A DNA stretch of 64,000 bases from Chara braunii (GCA_003427395.1 BFEA01000281.1:225229-289228); one strand, 5' to 3'. Positions 20,587 through 32,264 are shown, counted from the first letter of the stretch. Notes: generated by a model from the sequence alone, not told the origin. A program made the numbers and translations.

Positions 20587-20707
20587 TACACACAGGAGCA
20601 CTTTCCAAAATGCATCTGACAGCGATTCCGGAAAGACCTGGATGAATCTGACTGCAATCACGTCCAGAGCTTTGTGGAAAAAGTCCCAGTGTGAGTATGC
20701 GCTCAAT
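20587..20707. mobile_element. small MITE, copy 2 (inverted)
   Basis: Matches the reverse complement of 19628-19756 along its whole length (shared inner blocks GCATCTGAC, ACCTGGATG, CTGCAATCACGTCCAGAGC). The ends are AGGGCATA and AGTGTGAGTATGCGCTCA. The 142-codon ORF drawn over it is not supported. Confidence 0.65.
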
Positions 20708-20800
20708 TGAGAAGAATCTGTGTTCCATCTCCCTCAGCCATATCCGTTTGCTGCTGACCGGGGAACGAAAAAATTAGAATGAAAATTCAAAATTGTCTCA

Positions 20801-21242
20801 GGGCATAGTTGCACTACTCGCCACCAGCCACAATTCGTGGCGGATGGGTGGAGAGAAAAAAAAATGAGAATCGTGTCGAACTGGAGGCCCGGTTGCACTT
20901 ACTCGCCGCAATGTTTCTTCTACAGAAAAGTTAAAAAAAATTGTCTGCCCGATCTTGACTCGTGAAGCCGTGCACTCTCCAGAAAGTTGTTTTGTGGAGA
21001 GGTCTGAGGACCACCCTCCACCCCTAGTAGTCTGAAAGGAGTTCTTTTTTTTTTTTTTTTTTTTTAAAAGAAAGAGGACCACCCTCCACAAACCGCCGTA
21101 CACAGGTGGGGAGACCGAAAACACTCACCACAACCGTGTGGCGAGCAGTCTGACATATTTTTCATTCGCCAAGTTTGGTGAGTAAGTGCAACCAGGCACC
21201 TACTCGCCAAACTTGGCATATGGAGAGCAGTGCAACCAGGCC
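20801..21242. mobile_element. nested Harbinger-type MITEs
   Basis: The inner element (20886-21197, about 312 bp) has ends GGCCCGGTTGCACTTACTCG and, complemented, GCCTGGTTGCACTTACTCAC. The outer ends GGGCATAGTTGCACTACTCG (20801) and GGCCTGGTTGCACTGCTC (complement at 21242) carry the same terminal type, and a hairpin (GCCAAGTTTGG ...) is at 21167-21217. GGCCxGGTTGCAC termini fit the PIF/Harbinger superfamily. A Harbinger transposase lies 0.7 kb away. No clean 3-bp duplication was found. Confidence 0.5.
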
Positions 21243-21383
21243 TTCACTAGGGAGTGCTGCTCTAGTAGGTCAAAGAAAGGAGAAAAGAGAAGCAATCTCG
21301 CAATTTTGCAGATTCGCCTGCACATTCTGGCAAGAGAAAAACACAAGAAGAAGACTTCGAGCATGCACTTTTTTTTTTTTTTG

Positions 21384-21403
21384 TCCAGTTGATGTAGCTC
21401 AGG
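21384..21403 (+). repeat. SINE 5' end fragment
   Basis: GTCCAGTTGATGTAGCTCAG is identical to the first bases of the tRNA-headed retroposon at 55564 and at 56883 (minus). It follows a T-run (21369-21383), and the similarity stops right after the A box. Confidence 0.55.
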
Positions 21404-21920
21404 CTTGGACCCCACTGGCCAGCGGCTGGAAAAGGAAAGTGGCCGCAAAAAGGNGGCCAACGTCGGTGGAAACTTTTTGGCACGATTCGTGAAGACCACA
21501 CCGCCAACTTCTGGTGGTGTTTGGGAAACAGCCTCGCTTGCCGTTTTAGGAAACCCGAGAGGGGCCCCTCCCGAAAACGAAAGTATGGACAGCCTGCATG
21601 GACCAGCGGACATGCTAGCCTTTCGGGTTGGCTTGTCCGTGTGTGGCGGTGCATGCCGTCCACGGCACCGTGCGACGGATTTTGGAGTCCCAGTGCGGCC
21701 CAGGCAGACAGGCGACGGAAGCAGCAACGACAATTTTTTTTGGGACGTCCCGTTGAAGGTCAGCCGGGGAATTCAAAATCCTGGGGTCCGCATGGGGGAT
21801 ACTCGTGCATATCCAGCCTTCACGCAGTGTTGTCGTGTGGGCGGCTGTGCAGGTGTTTGTACGCGGCCATCGCTTGCAGCTCTGCCAGTGGATGTGTTCA
21901 ACGTGGTAGTGGACGGAAGC
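21404..21920. other. region upstream of the transposase, no clear gene
   Basis: Several overlapping plus frames (21405-22199, 21521-21934) are open but lack recognisable motifs and differ in composition from the transposase frame. One N at 21454. It may be a 5' part of the Harbinger element. Confidence 0.4.
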
Positions 21921-21921
21921 T

Positions 21922-23212
21922 ATGGACGCGTTAGGATGTGGGATGAATCGTCAGGAAAGCGAGGATGCAATGTGCATGCTGCTTTTCGTCCTCTTCCAGT
22001 GGGTGAACAGACGAAATGTGGCAGCATTGGCGGTCGTGGAGGCAGTATCGTTGATGCCTTTCATCCACCAAAATGTCTCCGCCGTGGTGACACTACTGGT
22101 GGGGGGTCTGTTGCACGGTTTTGCTCTTGGTTCGTTGGCAGCGGAGGAGATGGGGAGGACAATGGAGCACAGACGTCGTTTGTGGGTGTTGGAGCGTAGC
22201 GGCGGTCTTTGGAAGGATCTCCACCGAGTGGGGGCTGAGCACGACAAGGTTTTCCTTCGGTTTTGTAGACTCCCACGCCCCCTGTTCTTTGAAGTTCTTG
22301 CTCGCATCAGCCCGCATATCCAGCGGTCGCCCACGAACTTCAGATTGCCAATACCCGTCGGACAGAAGTTTGCATGCGCTCTGATGAGATGGGCTACTGG
22401 CGGTTATTACAGGCAGTCCTCCCACAGTTTGGGCATCGGCCTCGCAAGTGGTTTGCGCAGCAACGAGGAAGTGGCCGACGCGATCATCCGGGAGTACGGC
22501 CATCTGCTATGGTTCCCTACAGGGTAACGGTTGGAGAGCGTGCAGAATGGCTTCGAGAGAAAAGGGTTCCCCGAGTGTGTGGGCACGATAGATTGCACAC
22601 ATTTAGCCGAAGGGCGAGCGATTGGAATGCTATTACCACCACACTGGGGGGTTCTCGGTTGTGGCGCAAGTCGTGTGCGACCACGAGTGTCGGATTGTGA
22701 GTGTTTTTGTGGGTTGTCCGGGGTCTGTGCACAATTCGAGAGCTCTGAGCATCTCACCACTGTTCGTAAATGCTACGGAGGGTCGAGGAGTGTTGGCTGA
22801 GGGAGGTGCCGTGCTGCATGACGGTAGACATGTTGGCCGCTATTTGCTGGGTGATCAAGGGTACCCTCTTCTTCCATGGCTCATGACTCCTTTTGGCCGG
22901 TTTGCTGTGGCGCCGACGGATTGGGCGTTCGATTTGAGCCACAGTGCAGCAAGGTTGTGCATTGACCGGACTTTCGATCGTCTGAAGGCGGTTTGGAGGA
23001 ACTTCATTCGAAGACACATTTGCAACCTGAAGACCGTTTGCAAAGAATTCATGGCCGTTTGCATTCTTCACAACCTCATGATCGAGCATAACGTGCACAT
23101 CGACCTGGTGTTGATGGAAGACAGCAGTGACAACGATGCAGACGATGACAAACGTGGGAACCGTCGAGGACAACGGGCAGACGTCGATTCAACCGCCATC
23201 TTCCGAACTTGA
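21922..23212 (+). pseudogene. PIF/Harbinger (HARBI1-like) transposase, broken
   Basis: DDE nuclease of the DDE_Tnp_4 type, which cuts and joins Harbinger ends. The N-terminal part (21922-22527) has FCRLPRPLFFEVL and FACALMRWATGGYYRQ, the usual helical lead-in. After a TAA at 22525, the frame resumes with GFPECVGTIDCTHL (first catalytic Asp). A frame change near 22620-22650 leads to FSVVAQVVCDHE, GCPGSVHNSR, YLLGDQGYPLLPWLMTPF (second catalytic Asp) and CIDRTFDRLKAVW. In the last motif the family Glu (usually xERxFGRLK) is Asp. It ends with an acidic tail. One stop, one frameshift and the E-to-D change suggest an inactive copy; an unseen intron is a less likely reading. Confidence 0.88.
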
Positions 23213-24300
23213 ACATCGAGGCGCCGACGGAGGATGACCCCACATATGGGGGGGAACTCGCGCAACATGTCAAGGCCAGCCTCGTGGAGCACGTGCGCCA
23301 CCACGTGGCACTCCACGGGGCTCCTCCGCCATGCCCATGGTGGTAGTGCTCTTCTTTCATTTTTCTGTGGTTGTGTGGGACAACTCCTTTTGGGATGGTC
23401 GAGGTCTTGGAGAAGACGTTAAGGCAGATGAAGGTGGATCGCATGACGGGGGTATGGGCGAAGAAGTTCAGTGTCAGTATTGTCGGTCGTTAGTAAATAC
23501 TGTTCGGTTGAGCGGAGCGTCATCTTTCGTTACACCGACCGGATAGTTGGGTTACAACGGTGTGGTTTTGTGGCAATGTAAAAACATTTATTCGTTCATG
23601 TACTTAAAGAAAGTTTAAATCGAGTTGTCTTTTGTTCGCTGTCAGAGAATGCATACTCTTGTTTTTTTTCGTTTGTCTGTTTGTTGTTTCACACCATGTG
23701 AAGCACCTTGCGGCAAACATTTTAACCACCCCAATTCCCCACTGATACACGTTCACGTACAACGACCCAACAAATAATTACACGTAATACATGCAATGAT
23801 GAAGCGAAGTGTGAGATTTTGAGGGGCCTACGTACTAACGTCATTGACACACAAATTATTGAACAACAAACTCACTTCGAATAATGAATGACTCACATAA
23901 TGAAGTTGCATTCAACATCCGCTCGACCCTGTCCGAGTGACACATTCATTTCCTGTGCTCGAACACTTCGTTTGATGAATTTGGGTTTGATAAACAATAT
24001 CCGAACACATTGCATGTACACATGGCATATATGATGCCGAATCGCACCATTCCATCATCAATAACACCACACCAAAAATTTGACAAAACGTGGACCAAAA
24101 AAAAAAAAAAGGAAGGAAGGCGATAGACCTGAAAAACCAAGACAAAAAAAAATCAGAACAAAAATAACCGAACAACGTGCATCAATCTCAAACAAGCAGA
24201 AAAGAAATTCGTACAAATGGATAACTTAATTTGAACATGGAATGCGTACAGAGTTTGATGATGCCACAAGTTGCGAAGCTCGAATAATGTCCGGATGACC
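23213..24300. other. no recognisable gene
   Basis: GC-rich to 23450, then AT-rich. Short frames have no family motifs. An inverted terminal repeat matching the left Harbinger ends was looked for here and not found. Confidence 0.5.
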
Positions 24301-24339
24301 ATTCATCACGTCCTCCATTGGAATTATTCAATCATCACC

Positions 24340-24414
24340 ATCGTCACCATCATCATCATCATCATCATCGTCATCATCGTCATCATCGTCATCATCGTCA
24401 TCATCGTTATCATT

Positions 24415-24460
<46 letters not shown>

Positions 24461-24539
24461 CCATCATCATCATCATAATTGTCATCATTATCATCGTTAT
24501 TATGATCACCATCATCATCATCATCGTTATTATGATCAC

Positions 24540-24575
<36 letters not shown>

Positions 24576-24590
24576 GGTCGTCGTCGCCAC
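24340..24590. repeat. (CAT)n microsatellite, interrupted
   Basis: About 240 bp of CAT triplets with CGT, TAT and CAC variants; a 30-bp block (GTTATTATGATCACCATCAT) is duplicated inside. Poly-His/Ile/Met/Asp frames are artefacts. Confidence 0.97.
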
Positions 24591-24740
24591 CGTAAAGATG
24601 AGATTCGCCATAATCACATCCGTCATCAACGCAATTCGGCCTGTACCCCCATATGAACATTGAAACACGAACGTCGTTATAAACACCATCATCATCTCGA
24701 AGATGATGATGAAGGAACAACTATCTCTCACACTTTTCAG

Positions 24741-24743
<3 letters not shown>

Positions 24744-24796
<53 letters not shown>

Positions 24797-24814
24797 CCAC
24801 CCGGGTCACCCCCC

Positions 24815-24853
<39 letters not shown>
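24744..24853. repeat. two (CT)n runs with a C-rich spacer
   Basis: (CT)n at 24744-24793 and 24817-24852, separated by a CCCACCCGGGTCACC-type spacer. Confidence 0.95.
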
Positions 24854-24854
<1 letters not shown>

Positions 24855-24934
24855 CCTCCGACTATCAGAAGCATGAAGAAAGCTATGCAAGCCCCGAACA
24901 CAAGTATAATCGGCATTGATGGCGCATCCGCTAT

Positions 24935-25060
24935 GTTGTCGCGCGTTCAATGAACGCGCGTTTCGCGTTCATGTTCTGAACGTGTTGAACGCGTGTTCAT
25001 TGAACGCGCCTAAACGCACTGAACGCGTTTGCGCAGGGCACGGGGGTGTGGGCAGGGGGC

Positions 25061-25104
<44 letters not shown>

Positions 25105-26095
25105 NNNNNNNNNNNNNNNNNNNNNNNNNNNNNNNNNNNNNNNNNNNNNNNNNNNNNNNNNNNNNNNNNNNNNNNNNNNNNNNNNNNNNNNNNNNNNNNN
25201 NNNNNNNNNNNNNNNNNNNNNNNNNNNNNNNNNNNNNNNNNNNNNNNNNNNNNNNNNNNNNNNNNNNNNNNNNNNNNNNNNNNNNNNNNNNNNNNNNNNN
25301 NNNNNNNNNNNNNNNNNNNNNNNNNNNNNNNNNNNNNNNNNNNNNNNNNNNNNNNNNNNNNNNNNNNNNNNNNNNNNNNNNNNNNNNNNNNNNNNNNNNN
25401 NNNNNNNNNNNNNNNNNNNNNNNNNNNNNNNNNNNNNNNNNNNNNNNNNNNNNNNNNNNNNNNNNNNNNNNNNNNNNNNNNNNNNNNNNNNNNNNNNNNN
25501 NNNNNNNNNNNNNNNNNNNNNNNNNNNNNNNNNNNNNNNNNNNNNNNNNNNNNNNNNNNNNNNNNNNNNNNNNNNNNNNNNNNNNNNNNNNNNNNNNNNN
25601 NNNNNNNNNNNNNNNNNNNNNNNNNNNNNNNNNNNNNNNNNNNNNNNNNNNNNNNNNNNNNNNNNNNNNNNNNNNNNNNNNNNNNNNNNNNNNNNNNNNN
25701 NNNNNNNNNNNNNNNNNNNNNNNNNNNNNNNNNNNNNNNNNNNNNNNNNNNNNNNNNNNNNNNNNNNNNNNNNNNNNNNNNNNNNNNNNNNNNNNNNNNN
25801 NNNNNNNNNNNNNNNNNAAATCTTCAACAACGCATCCAACCTCATACTACTTCCATCGTCTGATGAGCAAAATGGAATGAATCTACCGCTGGAACATGGA
25901 AATATACACTGCCACACTTTTTTATTTTTTATTTTTTATAAACCAATTACCCCACCCGTAGTCCGCCATGCGCTCACATGGCTGGGTGGGTCGCGTTCAA
26001 CCAATTCACGCCACGTTGCGCGCTGCGCGTTTGAACGCGGCCCACAACCGTTTGAACGAGAGCGTTCGAACGTGAACGCGCGTTCAAGGCATTCA
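24935..26095. repeat. GAACGCG-motif clusters around TG repeat and gap
   Basis: Left cluster (24938-25038) and right cluster (25990-26090) are packed with GAACGCG, its complement CGCGTTC, and palindromic joins such as GAACGCGCGTTC. Between them lie (TG)n at 25062-25104, N at 25105-25817 and about 170 bp of unique DNA. Dense subterminal motifs at both ends are typical of DNA transposons bound by their own transposase, but no terminal inverted repeat or gene is visible because of the gap. Confidence 0.45.
25105..25817. other. assembly gap
   Basis: 713 N, directly after a TG repeat. All ORFs through it are artefacts. Confidence 0.99.
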
Positions 26096-26319
26096 GACGG
26101 TCACATAGTGCATTCGATAAACACGACGACCATCTTCTATCAACACAATAATTGCGGGGTACTCAAGACCTCACCTCCCCGTGCAAATATGGTCTGCCCA
26201 CCAATGACGGATCAATAATGCACCTCTAAAATGAGGTCGGATCTAGGAGGACTGTGTACACGTCAACAAGGGTGCAGACGTAAAGAAGCAGGATCTCCCC
26301 GAGCACATCAGCGGGATGG

Positions 26320-27930
26320 CCGCTGTCGAGCGCATCGGTCCGGCACCGCACCAGGGCAGCGCGGGACCCTCCTGTCCGCGTTACGCAGGAGTTGGTTTAA
26401 ATCCTCGTCACGAATATAAATGGAGCTTCCGGAAGCCGCTCCGACCGAGTGCGCCAGCCATACCTCTCGCGAGCCCCTACGACTGGATAAGGTCTATGCG
26501 AGGCACGACTTACCTCCACCTTACGGGAGTTGTCACCTCCCTTCGGTGGACGTATCCCCGTCGAGCTACCAGTCCACAGTACGAAAGCTAATCAGTTGCA
26601 ATCGCAGAGGTGGACCAGTCGAGGGCGTTTCTCGTTCGCTGTAGCATAGGGGGTATGCGCGGTAATACACTTATCGAGCCCGCACGCGAATCGACACCTT
26701 GGGGGGCTGAAGTCCCAAGCGCGGCTCGGCGTCGGTCGACTAGGACGCATCTCACACACCACACGCACACTACTTGAGGAACACAAAAATAAAACACACA
26801 CACACGCACATACGAAACGACATAATACAAACAACGCGACAACGCTCCTAGCCCCTCGGTAGTCAACCCATAACTTTCCGATGCGAAAATCGGATGGGCG
26901 TCGCGCGCGGGACTCAGTATAAAACCGCGCGGATGCAGGGCTATCTCATATCGACTCGCAATGCAAGCGTACGCAAGCGGTCGCAATGATGACGTACTAT
27001 GTAGTACCCATACTCGCGCGACCCTCGTTAGTCTCGAGGGTCGCATTCGACACTCAAGTGTCGGCTGACACGCNCCTTGAGGGTTAATCTCTCGACGCTG
27101 GACAACTGCCATGCGCGGTTGAGCACCACACACCCTCTTCTGCACCCTGTGCAGAGTGGGTGGTACACAGGTCCATATCTGTGGTGGCAGTCGTTTCTTA
27201 CTTCCCTGGAGATGAGCCCTACTCCAAGCCTGGGCAGAAGTCAAGGGGTTTGACTTTGACGGCTGCCATGGACTACAACATCCAACTATAAAAATTAACA
27301 AGCAAAATCATCCAATAAATAAATAAACATCCTAACACTCATACATCAGATCAGATATCGAGATAACAACAAAAGAAGGGGAAACATAGACCCATCAGGT
27401 ATGCAGATCGTGCGACACATGGTTGTCATTCTCACTGTCTCCAAAGTATGACCCATATACCAAACTCCAAAATACTAACCTGCATAAAACACAGGCATAC
27501 ACAATAGCCACATTGCCATACACCAGTGTGGTCAACTTTATTGTTCCCTGTAACTCATACCACGCCTCACACACTCAAGGCCCCAGTCATAGTCCAATTT
27601 CCCATAAATCTCATAAGTTCTTCATAATGGCCATTAAAAGAAGTCCGGTTAAAATCTTCAAAGAAACATATCAAGTATCAAGGCTAAGGCATCAAGCTGA
27701 GGTACAGGCATAAGCAAAGTTGTGTCGTGAGCCGACAAGTCGGCGATCAACCAACCGACCTGTTATCAGTGATAACAGAAAGTGTTCCTCGTTGGACCAA
27801 GCTGAAACTAGTCCAAATCCTGAGTCAAACGATCAAAAGGACTTGTCGGTTCCCTGCCTCCAGGACTCCTCCCGAGTCCCGGCAGAGCTCCCGCAATCGG
27901 TGGGGCGAACCTCCCACATAGGCCTTGGTG
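26320..27930. repeat. dispersed repeat family X, copy 1
   Basis: Collinear with 39570-41110 plus 43255-43340 in the same orientation, at roughly 70-75% identity by eye. Shared landmarks in order: GTCGAGCGCATCGGTCC, TAGCATAGGGGGTA, GGTCGACTAGGACGCAT, TATAAAACCGCG or ATAAAACCGCG, GACACTCAAGTGTCG, TTAATCTCTC, GACTTTGACGGCTG, a TGTTATC...GATAACA hairpin, and CTCCCGCAATCGGTGGG. No protein frame is shared. It may be an LTR or 3' end of the Gypsy element family, since copy 2 lies just 3' of that element. Confidence 0.7.
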
Positions 27931-29500
27931 CGGATTACGGGTTGCAATCCCGCCTGCCGCCTTCCTCTCAGAACCAGCAGACTTGACTTACAGGAAGAAG
28001 GGCAGAAATAGAAGTTTAAGACCCTCAGATACAAGAAAGGCGCTCTCAGACTCGCGCGAGAGGGCCTTGTTATCTTGACGCGCCTGAGGGCCCCGCAATG
28101 GCGGCCAACTGACAGCTTGGTCAACGAACTCAAACTGCCAAAGTAACCCCTCCTGATGAACTCCCAAATCGCAGCACCAACCCCCTACTTATCCAACCTG
28201 AACACCTCCCCAACGCTCAACTCCTCTCCTCAGCCCAATCACGGCCGCACAGCAGCCTGTAACGGTCTTTACACGCACCGGCGATCAATGGCAATAGCAA
28301 CAGTCACCAGCTGCCCACGGTCCACACACAGTCCCCAAGTGTAGCGGCAGCACACAGCGATTATCAATAGACAGCGGCTCACCCACAATCAACAGGAGCA
28401 GCAGCCTGTCTGCGCAGTAACAGCTCATGCGGCCAGCGACAACCAACAGCAGTATGCAGCATGATCAATCGGCACAACAGCCGCATACCGCAGCAATAGC
28501 CTGCCTAGCAGAGCAAGGAACGCCTAGGTCACCAGCTAGGTATGCAAAAACTTGCAGTCCCTCTCACAGTGTCGGCCCAAGGGCTGGATAGGCGACGTAA
28601 GGCCAACAGGTAAGTTCACAGGTCCTTAGTTCACAACTTCGCTAATTCCATTGGTAGCACAGACAGGTCCGACTCCGACCCTCTCCCCCGCAACTTCAAC
28701 AGAGGCCAGACTGCGCGTTGGCCAATAGATAAGTATTTGGCCGCGCTACCTGTCTCACGCTACCTAAACAGATAAGTTGAGCAAGGTCGACTGAGTCTTT
28801 AGTCACAGCACGGTCGAGCATACGTGCTGTACAGCCCCCTCTCCCACTGCGATGAGTCGACCGACACGGTGCCCAGTAGGCTGACACATAGTCTTGCAGC
28901 TTCCGCCCCTCAGCCACTTCGCTTAGCGGATACATGATGCCTGTAGCGTACAGCTTACCTGCAATTCCGCCGGCCCCCCCTTGGCACGTGGGCTGGTGAA
29001 GTGAGCAATACAGAGGCGAATAGGCAGACCCTCCCTCCCAATGGCCGGTCAACGGCCATGCCTACTTGCTGCTCCGAGTCAATCACCAGGTGAGTTCACA
29101 AGCCCCCACGGCCTTCTTCGTTCTGCTGTGCCCAACACTTTTGGGGTGGACAGCGCCTTGGCCCTACGACAAGCCCCCAGCCAACGACTGGCTTCACGCC
29201 TCTCCTTCGGCAACAGGGTGTGCAAGGTCGGATCGATTCTCCGATCGAAACATGACCAGGCGCATTGGGCCGAAGGATGGCAGGTGTTACAGTTAGTGTG
29301 CGGGTTAATACTGTCGCCCGATTCTGAATCCCCGCTCCCTGCATCTGCACTCTTTTCGACTAGGGAGGCACCCTCCCTCCCTCTCCCTCTTTCATTTTCA
29401 TTTATACTCGTGGAGGTACTGCCCGAACAATACGACCAGGTTCGTGCACATCCCACTGGCACGACAGCCACGACTCCTCAAATAGCTCGGCCCGTATGTA
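27931..29500. other. no recognisable gene
   Basis: Includes a CAG/CAA-rich stretch (28230-28500). The frames at 28696-29052 (minus) and 29041-29589 (plus) carry no motif I can name, and the plus frame runs into a GA microsatellite. Confidence 0.5.
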
Positions 29501-29505
29501 TGCCG

Positions 29506-29509
<4 letters not shown>

Positions 29510-29554
<45 letters not shown>
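29510..29554. repeat. (GA)n microsatellite
   Basis: About 45 bp of GA dinucleotides. Confidence 0.95.
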
Positions 29555-29558
<4 letters not shown>

Positions 29559-29799
29559 ATCGGATGTATCTGCGCCGGTTAGTAGGTAAGTCTCCGACTC
29601 CGCATCTGGCCCTGTCGCAGCCCTCATAAGAACGACAATTGGGATAGAATGAATCTTTCGCTAAAACGCGGAAAGATACATGCCTTTGCAAAGGCCACGC
29701 AGTCCCAACACCCTTCTACTACTAAGACCAGCACCCTTTTGCTAAAACTAACATTGCCACTAACTTTGGACCACCCAAAAAACTCTATTCACCGCTTTA

Positions 29800-30190
29800 C
29801 TTCACCCGATTTCACGAAGAATCGAGTGGATTGTCGTTCCTTCGATCCTCCATGTCCGCCTGCTCTCATACCTCCGCGCAGCTCATTCTCCAACTGACTC
29901 TAATTCTATTGGTCTAACACTCAAACTAACCTCACCAATCGCTTCGCCCGGGGTAAAAGCCCAAAAACGCATCTTCCCTCGCCCGTTTTCATCAAGAAAC
30001 GGGCGAGATCTTCGCTTTGTGCCTTCCCTTTATCCTGCCTGCTCCGCCATAGCCCGCGCGGCTCTTTTTCTACTAGTCTCCCTTTCTACTAATCTTCTTC
30101 TAAAACTAACTGCATAGTCGAGTTCGCCCACCCTTGAAACCCCCGTTGAGGGTCTTTCCTCGCCCGTTTTCGTCGAGAAACGGGCGAGTT
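29800..30190. repeat. three spaced hairpins with covarying stems
   Basis: Hairpins at about 29801-29830, 29978-30007 and 30159-30188 (spacing about 175-181 bp). Copies 2 and 3 have stem CTCGCCCGTTT with AAACGGGCGAG and eight-base loops TCATCAAG and TCGTCGAG. Copy 1 keeps the fold with TTCACCCGATT against AATCGAGTGGA and loop TCACGAAG; four pairs change on both sides (for example G-C to A-T), with one mismatch. The intervening DNA is a weak tandem repeat (CTGCCTGCTC, CTAATTCT/CTAATCTTC, ACTAAC). Confidence 0.65.
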
Positions 30191-30199
30191 ATCCTCATT

Positions 30200-31250
30200 C
30201 CACCCCGCCTACCTCTCACCATCTCCAACTTGGCACGTATCCGGTGCGCAAACTGCACCAGGTTCATTCACCCTTCTTCACTGCCGCCCATCTTCCTCCG
30301 CTCCGCCTGCTTCTGCCTATCGTTGCCCGTTACTAGCCTCCGCCCGCAGCTCTCGTCACTGCGTTGTCCCTTCCCCGCATGCACCCTGCGCAGGATCCCG
30401 TCCAGATCCATTCTCTGATATCTCCTACCTCCTCCCAGCCTTTCTTCGCTGCGCTAACAGCTGCCTCCCGTCTGCGCTAAAACTACGCACCAACCCGTAC
30501 CGTCTGTGCGTCATCCATCACGACCAGCAGGCCGGTGGTTGCGGATGTCGAAGTACACTACGGAGTTGTGTATCAACTCATCCGCCGAATCCTTCAACCT
30601 TGACAGACGGCGCTGAAGCTGGCCACCCATGCTTGGTCGTCCCAGCGGATCCGACACTACGGCGAGTGGGAGGGCACAGGGCTGGCTGCGACGCCCGCGC
30701 AGTGGGCCAGGTGAAGCGGGTCTTGGTGCAGATCTTGGCGGTAGTAGGAAATGTTGAAGTAAAAGCTTTGAGGGCCTCGGTGGAGGGGGTTTCCTGGGAC
30801 CGGCTGGGCACTTGGCACGGCTGCGCACCCCCGCTGACGTCCTGTGTCTGAGCCTACGTGACGCGGGTTCCATGTGACCAGCCACTGGGACCACCCGCCG
30901 CACAGTCAAACTACGGCAGCGCTCCCCCCCCCCAACTCCCTCTTTAGACCATCGACGCTCTCCAAGGGGGAAGCGAGGGAAACCACGACCATGGACCCCG
31001 CCTCTCCTATGCACATTGACCTCTTCGGTCCACGCCCCTACGCGGTAGGATGGGAAAATTTTCGTCGGTAGCCCCCCAATACGCAGGAACTCAAACGGGC
31101 CCGCCGAGAGAGACGCGTGGTCAAAGTCTTTGACTGTCATAACGACCACCTGCGTCCCGCGGTAGAACCGCTAAGCCGGGTCCGTTGGCCCCGGCGTCGT
31201 TCTCGGAACCGATCACTGGGTCTGAGTAGCCATAGATAGAATTGTCAGAA
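30200..31250. other. no certain gene; GC-rich frames
   Basis: Open frames on the minus strand (30511-31149, 212 codons) and the plus strand overlap. Composition is Pro/Arg-rich and there are no motifs I recognise. Confidence 0.4.
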
Positions 31251-31439
31251 ATAAAAAAATAAAACTACGCGAGGAAGTGCGTTGGACTGCGACGACGCAC
31301 CCGCCTAGGCCGCGCATAGTTGTGCCCTCCCCGTCAATACCCCGCGCGCACCGTTCACCCAGGCGAAGGCCTAACCTTCCTTCCATACGCGTGCGGTCGG
31401 GCGAGCGAGGCCGCCTTAGTGTGACTTGCAGAAAACACT

Positions 31440-31465
31440 CCAAATACCCTTGTAAGGGTATTTGG
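31440..31465. repeat. near-perfect palindrome
   Basis: CCAAATACCCTT and AAGGGTATTTGG face each other across two bases, a 12-bp arm without mismatch, at the end of the exon-like frame next to it. Confidence 0.8.
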
Positions 31466-31736
31466 TACGACACCGCCCCACTGATTGGGGATCATATCCC
31501 CAACCTTCGTTATGTAGATCAGAACATGGCCGAGATCATTCCCGAGGAACCCCAAGCTGACCTCCATCTTCATAGTGGGTGCCTCGTCCACATCAACTTC
31601 ATAGAAACGGATGGACTTACATGTCACGCCATCCGCGAAATCGAACTCCCTGGTGTGGTACCCGCCCCGCTGGTGGCGCATCTCGTACACCATCACGCCC
31701 TTGCCAGAGATGATACCGTGGCAGAACACACGCACA

Positions 31737-31740
<4 letters not shown>
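31450..31740 (-). CDS. exon-like open frame, unknown protein
   Basis: The minus frame from about 31740 reads MDVRVFCHGIISGKGVMVYE and continues about 95 residues with balanced composition (mixed hydrophobic, Asp/Glu, aromatic residues), unlike the repeats around it. It is preceded by a long GA run ending in AG, which could serve as a splice acceptor. I do not recognise the family. It could be a transposon remnant or a host exon. Confidence 0.3.
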
Positions 31741-31824
<84 letters not shown>

Positions 31825-31825
31825 N

Positions 31826-31911
<86 letters not shown>
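31741..31911. repeat. (CT)n microsatellite
   Basis: About 170 bp of CT with one N at 31825, which suggests an assembly join inside the array. Confidence 0.97.
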
Positions 31912-31914
<3 letters not shown>

Positions 31915-32264
31915 CAGACTCATCCCCCTCTCCCTTTCGCCGAATGGAGCCGCCCGATTCGTCGGCCAGTACGTGCCGAACCGCACACCCGAACACACCC
32001 AACTCCGAAAAATGACAACAAACCACAACAAACAAATAGCGCATCGGCACGGTACTCTATCTTCCGACTGAACTGTGACCACAGCCGATGCGAACCTCGT
32101 CTTTATACGCGTTGAGCAGTGACCAACCGGGCTGTTCCACTGAGTCCGTCGACTGTTGGCACCTTCACTCCGAAACTCTTTCTACCCTTTCTGTGTTTTT
32201 TTTTTTTTTTTTTCTGTTTGTGAATAATTATGTTTTATGTATTTCTCCTGAAATCATGTCTGGA

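Noticed and set aside
24324-24950. Poly-His, poly-Met, poly-Asp and Ser/Leu frames
   Set aside because: Translations of CAT and CT microsatellites.
25046-26218. 390-codon plus frame
   Set aside because: Spans TG repeats and 713 Ns.
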